Origin: Goekera deserti | GTDB lineage: Bacteria; Actinomycetota; Actinomycetes; Mycobacteriales; Geodermatophilaceae | Assembly (NCBI RefSeq): GCF_010685995.1 | Contig: NZ_JAAGWK010000005.1 | Location: 186,001-250,000, forward strand | Length of the DNA stretch: 64,000 bases | Direction: 5' to 3' | Shown: positions 7,834 through 14,709 of the stretch, one piece after another | How positions within the stretch are numbered: position 1 is the first letter of the stretch | Layout of the letters: each line of letters starts with the position of its first letter | Notes under the pieces: generated by a model | The model's input: the letters and a program-made list of their open reading frames with translations, nothing else | Databases searched by the model: none | Told to the model about the DNA's origin: nothing | Program-made: the position numbers and the translations under genes

Positions 7834-8652
7834 TCAGCCCGCCGGGGTGCTCTTGGCCGGGACGGCGGTGGGGTCGGCCGGCTTGGCGGTCCGCGCCCGG
7901 GACGCCCGCGGGGCGGTGTCGGCGGAGTGCGGCGCGGTGTCCGAGGAGCTCGGGGCCGCCGTCTTCGCGACGGTGGTGCGGGCGTTCTTGCGGGGGGCCT
8001 TCGTCACCGGGGCGGCGGTGGCGTCACCCTCGGCCACCTCGGTGACGGCGGCCTTGGCAGCGGCCGCGGCGGAGCGCGCCTCACCCTCGACCTCGTCGAT
8101 GGCCTTGTCGGCACGGGCGGCAGTCTTCTGCGCGACCGAGGTCACCTCGGCCGAGGCCTTGTCGACGGCCTCGGAGGTCTCCTCGAGCACGTCCTCCAGC
8201 GCGTCCTCGACGGCGTCGACGGCCCGCTCGGTGCGGCTGACGACGGCGCGGAAGCCCGGCTGGCGGCGCAGCTCGCCGACCAGCTTCTCGCCGCGCTCGG
8301 CCAGCTGCTCGATGGTCACCAGGGCCTGCTTCCGGGCGCTCTCGACCAGGCCGGCCATGGTGTCGGCCAGGGCCTCCGGGCGCACCGAGGAGGCGGCCTG
8401 GGTGGCGGCGGTGCGCGCCTGGGCAGCAGCCGCCGCGGCCTGCTCGGCCCGCTGGCGGGCCTCCTTGGCGGCCAGGTCGGCCTGGACCTGCAGCTCGCCC
8501 GGCAACGCCTCGGCGCGGGACCGCAGCTGCTCGACGACGGTGCGCGCCTTGTCCAGGACGACGTCGCCGGCACCGATGGCGGCCAGCAGGCCGGTGCGGC
8601 CCTGGTTGGCGGCGGTGTCGCCGTAGCTCTTGAGGGTGTCGGTGGTGCTCAT
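7834..8652 (-). CDS. Heparin-binding hemagglutinin HbhA-like coiled-coil protein
   Basis: Protein of 272 residues. Residues ~30-215 are Ala/Glu/Lys-rich and strongly predicted to be coiled coil, and the tail of ~60 residues is disordered and rich in Ala, Pro, Thr and basic residues. HbhA is a surface or lipid-associated adhesin in mycobacteria, where a Lys/Pro/Ala repeat tail binds heparin. Here the tail has only scattered Lys and Arg and no KKAAPAKK-type repeats, so an adhesin role is doubtful and a structural or lipid-body role is as likely. It is coupled to the XRE regulator by an ATGA overlap. Confidence 0.8.
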   Translation of the reverse strand: MSTTDTLKSYGDTAANQGRTGLLAAIGAGDVVLDKARTVVEQLRSRAEALPGELQVQADLAAKEARQRAEQAAAAAAQARTAATQAASSVRPEALADTMAGLVESARKQALVTIEQLAERGEKLVGELRRQPGFRAVVSRTERAVDAVEDALEDVLEETSEAVDKASAEVTSVAQKTAARADKAIDEVEGEARSAAAAAKAAVTEVAEGDATAAPVTKAPRKNARTTVAKTAAPSSSDTAPHSADTAPRASRARTAKPADPTAVPAKSTPAG

Positions 8653-9101
8653 GCTGGTTCCTCCTGGGGGGCGGTGGGGGTGTGCGGTACGGAGTCCGCG
8701 CGGGTGAAGGTCTCGTAGAGCTCGAGCAGCACGTGCTTGTGCCGCTCGCTCAGCGCGGGGTCGGCGAGCACGGCGGCGACGGTCTCCGGCGTGCCGGAGC
8801 GGCGGTCGAGGATGCCGGCGTGCTCGTACAGCGTCTCGGCGGAGATCTTCAGGCCGCGGGCGATCTGGGCCAGGATCTCGGCCGAGGGCTTGCGCAGCCC
8901 CCGCTCCACCTGGGAGAGGTAGGGGTTGCTGACGCCGGCGGTGCGGGCGAGCTCGCGCAGCGACACCTGCGCCGCCGCGCGCTGCTCGCGGATGAACTCC
9001 CCGACGGTCGAGCCGACCGTGCCGGCCTCGGCCGCGGCGGTCACCACGGTCTCGCGGACCGAGGTCACCTGCTCGCGGACGAAGTCGGTGGGCTTCTGCA
9101 C
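8649..9101 (-). CDS. XRE-family transcriptional regulator upstream of hbhA
   Basis: DNA-binding protein of 150 residues. The helix-turn-helix domain is at about residues 33-90 (FIREQRAAAQVSLRELARTA, GVSNPYLSQVERGLRKPS). It matches the regulator preceding hbhA in mycobacteria (Rv0474, from memory). The N-terminal 30 residues and a C-terminal helix (ALSERHKHVLLELYETF) may mediate dimerisation. It is leaderless from a good TTGCAG/TACGGT promoter that carries GCTAGC dyads, so autoregulation is likely. It overlaps hbhA by 4 nt. Confidence 0.87.
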   Translation of the reverse strand: MQKPTDFVREQVTSVRETVVTAAAEAGTVGSTVGEFIREQRAAAQVSLRELARTAGVSNPYLSQVERGLRKPSAEILAQIARGLKISAETLYEHAGILDRRSGTPETVAAVLADPALSERHKHVLLELYETFTRADSVPHTPTAPQEEPA

Positions 9102-9107
9102 GGCTCC

Positions 9108-9136
9108 ACCGTAGGCGCGGGTGCTAGCTCCTGCAA
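9108..9136 (-). promoter_or_regulatory. Promoter of the XRE-hbhA operon (TTGCAG-N17-TACGGT)
   Basis: On the minus strand the -35 TTGCAG (9136-9131) and -10 TACGGT (9113-9108) are 17 nt apart. The -10 is 6 nt from GTG 9101, giving a leaderless transcript. The same -35 and -10 hexamers recur at 22002-22031. Confidence 0.65.
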
Positions 9137-9150
9137 GCAGACTGGCTAGC
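9123..9150. promoter_or_regulatory. Twin GCTAGC dyad around the XRE promoter -35
   Basis: GCTAGC occurs at 9123-9128 and 9145-9150, bracketing the -35 element, with an inner CTGC-AA-GCAG dyad at 9131-9140. The nested symmetry suggests an operator, plausibly for the XRE protein itself. Confidence 0.45.
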
Positions 9151-9197
9151 AGCCCGGGTGACGCTGCTCACCCGGCTGGGGCCTTCACGTCCGCTCG

Positions 9198-9238
9198 GAT
9201 CGACACCGCCAGCCCGCCACGATGGCCGTCTCGGCGGG
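9198..9238. repeat. Dispersed intergenic repeat A, copy 1
   Basis: GATCGACAC, 8 unrelated bases, then a dyad of the form CGCCA(C/A)GATGGCC(G/A)TCT(C/T)GGCGG. The same 41-nt layout recurs at 55359-55399. It lies 28 nt beyond the asparaginase stop, so it may also act as a terminator or REP-like element. Confidence 0.5.
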
Positions 9239-9266
9239 CTGAGGGGGGACGATCGGACCGGGGGTG

Positions 9267-10238
9267 TCAGGAGCGTAGGACGGCGGCGGCGCGCACCGCA
9301 CCGACGGTGCCGGTGCCGCCGGACACCGGCGTGACCGCCCAGCGCTCCAGCAGCCCGGCGGGCACGCCGACCCTCAGCAGCCCGGCGGTCAGCGCGGGCA
9401 GCCGGCCGCGGTCTCCGCCGTCGTCCAGCTTGAGCGCGACGGCGCCGCCGTCCGGCAGGGCCGCGACGTGCACGCCGTCGGCGCCGCCCTTGACCAGCAG
9501 CCCGGGCACCGCCTGCATGAGCTCGGTGTCCTCGCGCCCGGTGCCGGCCACCAGCCACGGGTGCGCGCGCATCGCGTCGGCGACGGCCCGGCCCGGGGTG
9601 CCCGGCGGGGCCTGCACCAGCCCGAGCACCCCGCGGGCCAGCCCGGTCAGCGAGATCGCGTGCTGGGGTGCGCCGCACCCGTCGACCACCACCGCGGCGA
9701 CCGGCTCACCGGCCGCCTCGCCCAGCCGGGCCTCGACGGCCTGCTGCAGCGGGTGGTCGCGGGCCAGGTACCCCTCGGTGGGCCAGCCGGCGGCGACGCA
9801 GGCGGCCAGCATCGCGGCGTGCTTGCCCGAGCAGTTCATCGCCAGCGCCTCCGGCGGCCGGCCGGCCACCAGCCAGCCGGCCCGGGTGGGCTCGTCCCCG
9901 GGCAGCGCGGGTGGGCAGCCCAGCGCCTCGGGACCGAGCCCGGCACCGCGCAGGACCTGCTCGGCGAGGGAACGGTGGCCGTCCTCCCCGGAGTGCGAGG
10001 CGGCCGAGATCGCCAGCTCCTCCGTGCTGGCCGGCAGCCACCCGGCGTCCAGGAAGACGGTGGCCTGCACCGGCTTGTTCGACGACCGGGGCAGCACCGG
10101 CCGCCGCACGTCCCCGGCGGAGAACAGCTCCGCGCCGTCCGGGCCGAGCACCACGAGCGCCCCCCGGTGCACCGACTCCAGGAAACCCGAGCGCTCCACC
10201 TCCACCAGCACCGGCGCATCCGACCAGCCCACGACCAC
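9267..10238 (-). CDS. L-asparaginase II (PF06089 type)
   Basis: Protein of 323 residues of the PF06089 family, which differs in sequence from the classical tetrameric enzyme and hydrolyses asparagine to aspartate and ammonia. Family hallmarks visible are VERSGFLESVHRGALVVL, FSAGD, PRSSNKPVQA, ISAASHSGE, MNCSGKHAAMLAAC, VDGCGAPQHAISL and SGGTGTVGAVR. No signal peptide is seen, so it should be cytoplasmic. Two GTG codons (10238 and 10232) are possible starts behind a GGGAGG; the second gives the better spacing. It stands alone between two intergenic repeat elements. Confidence 0.86.
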   Translation of the reverse strand: MVVGWSDAPVLVEVERSGFLESVHRGALVVLGPDGAELFSAGDVRRPVLPRSSNKPVQATVFLDAGWLPASTEELAISAASHSGEDGHRSLAEQVLRGAGLGPEALGCPPALPGDEPTRAGWLVAGRPPEALAMNCSGKHAAMLAACVAAGWPTEGYLARDHPLQQAVEARLGEAAGEPVAAVVVDGCGAPQHAISLTGLARGVLGLVQAPPGTPGRAVADAMRAHPWLVAGTGREDTELMQAVPGLLVKGGADGVHVAALPDGGAVALKLDDGGDRGRLPALTAGLLRVGVPAGLLERWAVTPVSGGTGTVGAVRAAAVLRS

Positions 10239-10265
10239 GTCCTCCCGATCGACCAGATGACTCGA

Positions 10266-10280
10266 GCCCGAAAAAGTCAG
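10266..10280. repeat. Dispersed repeat B, copy 1 (15 bp)
   Basis: GCCCGAAAAAGTCAG matches the complement of 23448-23462 in all 15 positions. Both copies are intergenic. A second AGTCAG lies nearby at about 10299. Confidence 0.45.
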
Positions 10281-10379
10281 GTGCCGTGCGCCCGGAGCAG
10301 TCAGGCGGGCACGACGCCGGCCCCGTCGCAGGGTCCCGCGGCGAGCCTGCGAGTCGTGGGGGGCGAGGGGGTCCTTCCC

Positions 10380-10940
10380 CTAGTGGCGGGCCTCCGCGGC
10401 GAGCAGGGCGGCGACGTCGGCCTCCCCGTCGCGGTAGCGGCGGCCCAGCTCGCCGGCGAGGGCGTCCATGACCTGCTGCACGCCGCGACGCCGCTCGGAC
10501 AGCCCGCGCTCGGCGGCGGCCAGCGCCCGCGCCGCGGTCTCCAGCTGGTCGTCGGGCAGCTCGGCGATGTCGGAGAGGTCGACGCCGGGGGCCAGGCTGT
10601 TCACCCAGTGCTCCAGCTCCAGCAGCTCGGAGGGCTGCAGGGTCTGGTGTCGGCCGAGGCCGTGGGCCGGGCCGCGGCCCTTCTCGCTGAGGATCTCCGG
10701 CAGCAGGTCCAGCAGCGACCGGCCGTCGTGCTCGGCCCGGCGCTGCAGCTCGCGGCGCACCATGTCCAGCCGGCCCTGCAGCAGGCGCCGGGTGTAGGAG
10801 AGGTTGACCTCCTCCTGCTCGGCACGGCGGCGCTCGCGACGCACGTCGGCCATCGGCAGCGCGGCGGCGCGCTCCAGGTAGGCGGGGTCGAGCAGGGCGT
10901 CGACGGCGGCGCCGCCGGCCTGGCCCGGGGTCTCGGTCAC
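10380..10940 (-). CDS. rsiG: RsiG/AmfC family c-di-GMP-responsive anti-sigma factor
   Basis: Protein of 186 residues. It carries two copies of the c-di-GMP signature E-x3-S-x2-R-x3-Q-x3-D, at E44-S48-R51-Q55-D59 and E144-S148-R151-Q155-D159, exactly 100 residues apart on two predicted long helices. In Streptomyces, RsiG with these motifs holds the sigma factor WhiG inactive when c-di-GMP is bound. No whiG/fliA-type sigma gene is in this window. GTG 10940 overlaps the stop of the BKACE gene (GTGA), so it is the last gene of a coupled four-gene operon. The family call is strong; the sigma partner is inferred. Confidence 0.88.
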   Translation of the reverse strand: MTETPGQAGGAAVDALLDPAYLERAAALPMADVRRERRRAEQEEVNLSYTRRLLQGRLDMVRRELQRRAEHDGRSLLDLLPEILSEKGRGPAHGLGRHQTLQPSELLELEHWVNSLAPGVDLSDIAELPDDQLETAARALAAAERGLSERRRGVQQVMDALAGELGRRYRDGEADVAALLAAEARH

Positions 10941-11848
10941 GGGGCGCCTCCGGTGTCGGTCGGGCTCGGGGTGGTGCCGGTCCCGGCGCCGCCGGCAGGT
11001 GCGATGCCGAGCAGCGTCCGGGCCTGGTCGGGGGTCAGCGGGGGGCGCTGGGCGATCTGGGCGAGCCCGGCGGCCCGGGCGACCAGCTGGGTGTTGTCCC
11101 GCACCGGCTCCCCCGGAGCGTAGGTGAGCGTGTCCTCCATGCCCACCCGGAGGTGCCCGCCGGCCGACAGCGCGGCCAGCATCACCGGCAGCGAGGTGCG
11201 GCCGACGCCGGTGGCGGCGAAGGTCGTGCCCGCGGGCAGCGTGCTGCGCACCTCGGCGACGCAGGCGGCCAGGGCTGCGGTGGTGCCCGGCATGCCGCCG
11301 GGCACGCCCATCACCAGGTCGACGTGCACGTGCCCGCCGTGCGGCAGGCCGTGCCGGTCCAGCAGCCGGGCGAGGGTGGCCAGCTGCCCGAGGTCGAACA
11401 CCTCGTACTCGGGCACGATGCCGCGGGCCTGCATCTGGGTGTGCAGCTCGACGATCAGCCCCCACGGGTTGCTGAACACGTCGTCCCCGAAGTTGACCGT
11501 GCCCAGCGTCAGCGAGGCGGCGTCCGGCGCGGCCTCCAGCACCGCGACCCGCTCGGGCAGCGGGTCGGTCACCGCTCCCCCGCTGGACAGCTGCACGACC
11601 AGCGCGGTGGCCTCCCGCACCGCGGCCACCAGCTCGCCGACGTGGCCGAGGTCCAGGGTGGGCCGCGCCTGGCCGTCCCGGACGTGCAGGTGGACGACGG
11701 AGGCGCCGACGGCCTCGCAGCTCCGGGCGGCGGCCACGATCTCCTCGACCGAGACCGGCAGCGCCGGGACGTCGGCCTTCGCCGTCTCGGCGCCGGTGGG
11801 GGCGACCGTGATCAGGGTGCCGGCGGGCACCGCGGGGGCGGGGGTCAC
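10937..11848 (-). CDS. BKACE family 3-keto acid cleavage enzyme
   Basis: Beta-keto acid cleavage enzyme family (DUF849) TIM barrel of 303 residues. These zinc enzymes cleave a beta-keto acid with acetyl-CoA. Visible hallmarks are VAPTGAETAKAD at the first strand, VVHLHVRDG with the metal-binding His-x-His, LSSGGAV, NFGDDVFSN, EYEVFD, and RVGMEDTL. The C-terminal ~25 residues are Gly/Thr/Pro-rich. Its substrate is unknown, and its place between ygfZ and rsiG gives no obvious pathway. GTG 11848 overlaps the ygfZ stop by 4 nt. Confidence 0.85.
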   Translation of the reverse strand: MTPAPAVPAGTLITVAPTGAETAKADVPALPVSVEEIVAAARSCEAVGASVVHLHVRDGQARPTLDLGHVGELVAAVREATALVVQLSSGGAVTDPLPERVAVLEAAPDAASLTLGTVNFGDDVFSNPWGLIVELHTQMQARGIVPEYEVFDLGQLATLARLLDRHGLPHGGHVHVDLVMGVPGGMPGTTAALAACVAEVRSTLPAGTTFAATGVGRTSLPVMLAALSAGGHLRVGMEDTLTYAPGEPVRDNTQLVARAAGLAQIAQRPPLTPDQARTLLGIAPAGGAGTGTTPSPTDTGGAP

Positions 11849-13050
11849 CGGCCGATCGTGGCAGACCGCACGGCCCGCACCCGCTCCCGGGCCGCGGCCG
11901 TCGTGTCGTCGGGGGCCTGCGGCGCCGCGTCGTCCGGGTCGATGGCGGCCACGGCCTCACCGGCGTGCAGCACGGCGTCCTGCCGCACCGACTGCTTGAC
12001 CAGGGCGAGGGCGACGACGCCGAGCTCGTGGTGCCGCACCGCCGTCCCGATCCGGCCGACCGTGACCCCGCCCTGTCCCCGGACCCCACCCGTGGCCCCG
12101 CCCTGCCCCCGGACCCCACCCGGCCTGGTGCCGGCCGTGACCGGCGTGCCGGGCGCGGGCAGCACCTCGCTGACGCCGTCCAGGTGCAGCAGCACCTGGC
12201 GCCGCGGGGGCCGGCCGAGGTTGTGCACCCGGGCCACGGTCTCCTGTCCGCGGTAGCAGCCCTTCTGCAGGTGCACCGCGGTGCCCAGCCAGGGCAGCTC
12301 GTTGGGGATCGTGCGGTGGTCGGTGTCCACGCCCGCCCGGGGACGGCGGGCCTCGACCCGCAACGCCTCGTAGGCGTCCAGGCCGGCGAGCACCGCCCCG
12401 GCGTCCAGCAGCAGGTCGGCGCGGGCCGCGGTCTCGGCACGGGGCACCAGCACGTCGACCACGGCGGCCGACCCGTCCCCGATCGGCGGCATCCGGCGCA
12501 CGAAGCCACCGCCGTCGAGCGGCAGGACGGCGTAGGGGGCCTGCGGCACCGGCCAACCGGCGGCGGCCAGGACGTCGTCCCCGTGCGGGCCGACCAGCGA
12601 CAGCAGCGCCCACGCGTCGGTGACCAGCGCCGGCTCGACCCGCAGCATGAAGCGCATCCGGTCCAGCCAGGCGGTCAGCGCGGCGCCCGTGCCCGGCTCG
12701 ACGTCGGCGTACACGGCGCCGCCCAGGTCGGCGAGGGTCAGGTGGTGCTCCACGTGCCCGTGCGGGGACAGCACGAGGGACTCGGTGCCGGTGCCGTCGG
12801 CCAGCTGCTCCAGGTGCTGGCTGGTGAGGCTGTGCAGCCAGCTCAGCCGGTCCGGTCCCGGCACGGCGACGACGTCGGCGTTGCTGCGGTCGACCAGTGC
12901 GGCGCCCTCGGCGGCCCAGCGCTGCTCGGGCAGCGGCTGCCCGTAGTGGGCGGCGACCGGGAACGCGCCGGCGGCGGGCGTGCCGCGGCCGGGGGGCATG
13001 TCCTCCAGCGACACCGCGCCGGGTCGGGCGAGCAGGGGGGAGGCGGTCAT
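11845..13050 (-). CDS. ygfZ: YgfZ/GcvT-fold folate-binding protein
   Basis: Folate-binding protein of the YgfZ/IBA57 family, needed for maturation or repair of certain Fe-S enzymes, 401 residues. The diagnostic motif KGCYRGQE is present. The N-terminal half has the GcvT fold (FPVAAHYG, DRSNADVVAVPGPDRL, WLHSLTSQHL). A Gly-rich insertion near residue 325 is a perfect two-copy repeat of a ten-residue unit (GGVRGQGGAT/GGVRGQGGVT), caused by a 30-bp tandem duplication. ATG 13050 overlaps the fur stop (ATGA). Its pairing with a Fur regulator fits iron-sulfur metabolism. Confidence 0.88.
   Translation of the reverse strand: MTASPLLARPGAVSLEDMPPGRGTPAAGAFPVAAHYGQPLPEQRWAAEGAALVDRSNADVVAVPGPDRLSWLHSLTSQHLEQLADGTGTESLVLSPHGHVEHHLTLADLGGAVYADVEPGTGAALTAWLDRMRFMLRVEPALVTDAWALLSLVGPHGDDVLAAAGWPVPQAPYAVLPLDGGGFVRRMPPIGDGSAAVVDVLVPRAETAARADLLLDAGAVLAGLDAYEALRVEARRPRAGVDTDHRTIPNELPWLGTAVHLQKGCYRGQETVARVHNLGRPPRRQVLLHLDGVSEVLPAPGTPVTAGTRPGGVRGQGGATGGVRGQGGVTVGRIGTAVRHHELGVVALALVKQSVRQDAVLHAGEAVAAIDPDDAAPQAPDDTTAAARERVRAVRSATIGR
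12066..12125. repeat. 30-bp tandem duplication inside ygfZ
   Basis: Units 12066-12095 and 12096-12125 share 27 leading bases with a single mismatch. The repeat is in frame and duplicates a ten-residue Gly-rich unit. Confidence 0.85.
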
Positions 13051-13484
13051 GACTGCTCCGATCGGGTGCGGCAGGCCCGGCAGGTGCCGGACAGCGCCAC
13101 GTGGCCTGCGTCCAGGGTGAAACCCAGATCGGCGCTGAGACGTTCCGCCGCGTCGCTGAGCAGGTCGGTGTCGACCGAGGCGATGTCGCCGCAGGAGGCA
13201 CACACCACGTGCAGGTGCGGCCGCTCGGCGGCGTGGTAGATCGGCGCGCCCTTGCCCAGGTGGGTGTGCCACACCAGGCCGAGCCGCTCCAGCAGCTCCA
13301 GGGTGCGGTAGACGGTGGAGGTGTCCGGGGCGGTGCTGCCCGAGGCGGCGCGGGCGTGCGCCCCGATGTCCTCCGGTGTGCCGTGGGCCAGCTCCACCAC
13401 GGCGGCCAGCACCTGCTGGCGCTGCGTCGTCGAGCGCAGCCCGCGTGCCCGCAGCTGCTCCGCCAGGTCCGGCCCGGTCTCCAC
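13047..13484 (-). CDS. Fur-family metalloregulator
   Basis: Fur/Zur/Nur/PerR-type regulator of 145 residues. It has a winged-helix N-terminus (TTQRQQVLAAVVEL, TSTVYRTLELLERLGLV), the regulatory-metal region ERPHLHVVCASC, and the structural zinc pairs CASC and CRAC. Which metal it senses cannot be read with certainty. GTG 13484 lies 7 nt after TAGGGT, so it is leaderless. It heads a coupled operon with ygfZ, BKACE and rsiG and diverges from rbsR. Confidence 0.9.
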   Translation of the reverse strand: METGPDLAEQLRARGLRSTTQRQQVLAAVVELAHGTPEDIGAHARAASGSTAPDTSTVYRTLELLERLGLVWHTHLGKGAPIYHAAERPHLHVVCASCGDIASVDTDLLSDAAERLSADLGFTLDAGHVALSGTCRACRTRSEQS

Positions 13485-13491
13485 GGCCCCG

Positions 13492-13497
13492 ACCCTA
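13492..13497 (-). promoter_or_regulatory. Leaderless -10 element of fur (TAGGGT)
   Basis: Minus strand TAGGGT, CGGGGCC (7 nt), GTG 13484. No Shine-Dalgarno site. Confidence 0.6.
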
Positions 13498-13564
13498 CGG
13501 CGACCACCGCGCGCCCGGGGAGCCCGGACGCCGGGGTCGCCCGCCGGCTGCCCGGCCCCGTCGT

Positions 13565-13594
13565 TTGACACCTCTGTGGTGTGGCTCATACAGT
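13565..13594 (+). promoter_or_regulatory. Promoter of the ribose operon (TTGACA-N18-TACAGT)
   Basis: Consensus -35 TTGACA at 13565-13570 and -10 TACAGT at 13589-13594. The expected transcription start (about 13601) falls inside the first operator, so a bound repressor would block initiation. Confidence 0.75.
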
Positions 13595-13596
13595 CC

Positions 13597-13624
13597 TGGA
13601 ACCGATTCCATGGAATCGATTCCA
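13597..13624. promoter_or_regulatory. Two abutting 14-bp LacI-type operators
   Basis: TGGAACCGATTCCA (13597-13610) is directly followed by TGGAATCGATTCCA (13611-13624). The second is a perfect palindrome and the first has one mismatch. The central CG is the usual LacI-family centre. They lie over the transcription start of rbsR, so autorepression is expected. Confidence 0.85.
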
Positions 13625-13650
13625 AGCCATCGACCGGACGGAGCAGACCC

Positions 13651-14709
13651 GTGGACCCCGCCACCATCCGGGACGTCGCCGCGCTCGCCGGCGTCTCCGC
13701 GGCGACGGCCTCCCGGGTGCTCTCCGGCAACCCCGCCACCTCCCCGGCGGCCCGGGCCCGGGTCGAGCATGCCGCCCGCGAGCTGGACTTCCGGCCCAAC
13801 GCCCAGGCCCGGGCGCTGCGGCGCACCCGCTCGGACAGCATCGGGCTGCTGGTCTCCGACGTCCGGAACCCGTTCTTCGCCGACCTCGCGCACACCGTCG
13901 AACAGGCCGCGCTGGAGGCCGGGTACGTGACCCTGCTGGGCAACGCGAACGAGAGCGAGCAGCAGCAGGACCGCTACCTGGACACGCTGATCTCCCGGCG
14001 GGTCGACGGCGTCATCGTGGCCCCGCAGGGCGACGGCAGCTCCAGCATCGCCACCCTGGTGGCCCGGGGCATCCCGACGGTCTTCGTCGACCGGACCGTC
14101 CCGGGGGTCGACGTGCCGAGCGTGACCACCGACAGCGACGCGGGCCTGCGCGAGGCGGTCGCCCACCTGGCCGGGCACGGCCACCGCCGGGTCGGCTACA
14201 TCGCCGGCCCGCCGACCGCCTCCACCGGTCGCGAGCGGCTCGCCGCCCACACCCGCGCCCTCGCCGAGCACGGGCTGGACGCCGACCCGGCCCTGGTCGT
14301 GTCCGGTGACTTCCAGGCCGCGAGCGGGTCGGCCGCCGTCCGGTCACTGCTGGAGCTGGCGCACCCGCCGACCGCGATCCTCGCCGCCGACAGCCTCATG
14401 GCCGTGGGTGCGGTCCGCCAGCTGCAGGAGCGCGGCATCCGGATCGGCGTGGACGTGGCCGTGGTCGCCTTCGACGACATCGAGTGGTTCTCGCTGATGA
14501 ACCCGCCGCTGACCGGGATCGCGCACAGCGTCGAGGCGATGGGCCGCGCCGCCGTCCGGCTGCTGCTGGCCGTCATGGCCGGCGAGCGCCCGGACCCGGT
14601 GCGGCTGCCCAGCTCGCTGGTCCCGCGCGCCTCCTCCGACTTCGCGGTACCGGCCCGCCCGGTTGTCGCCGTCCCGCCGCCGTCCACCCCCCGGGAGCAA
14701 CCGTCATGA
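13651..14709 (+). CDS. rbsR: LacI-family repressor of the ribose operon
   Basis: Repressor of 352 residues. The N-terminal helix-turn-helix and hinge (TIRDVAALAGVSAATASRVL, ARELDFRPNAQARALR) are followed by a periplasmic-binding-protein-like sensor (IGLLVSDVRNPFFADLAHTVE; VDGVIVAP; AILAADSLMAVGAVRQL; AFDDIEW). By context the inducer should be ribose. GTG 13651 has GGAG 8 nt upstream and lies 26 nt after the twin operators. Its stop overlaps the rbsA start (ATGA), so regulator and transporter are made from one mRNA. Confidence 0.9.
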   Translation: MDPATIRDVAALAGVSAATASRVLSGNPATSPAARARVEHAARELDFRPNAQARALRRTRSDSIGLLVSDVRNPFFADLAHTVEQAALEAGYVTLLGNANESEQQQDRYLDTLISRRVDGVIVAPQGDGSSSIATLVARGIPTVFVDRTVPGVDVPSVTTDSDAGLREAVAHLAGHGHRRVGYIAGPPTASTGRERLAAHTRALAEHGLDADPALVVSGDFQAASGSAAVRSLLELAHPPTAILAADSLMAVGAVRQLQERGIRIGVDVAVVAFDDIEWFSLMNPPLTGIAHSVEAMGRAAVRLLLAVMAGERPDPVRLPSSLVPRASSDFAVPARPVVAVPPPSTPREQPS

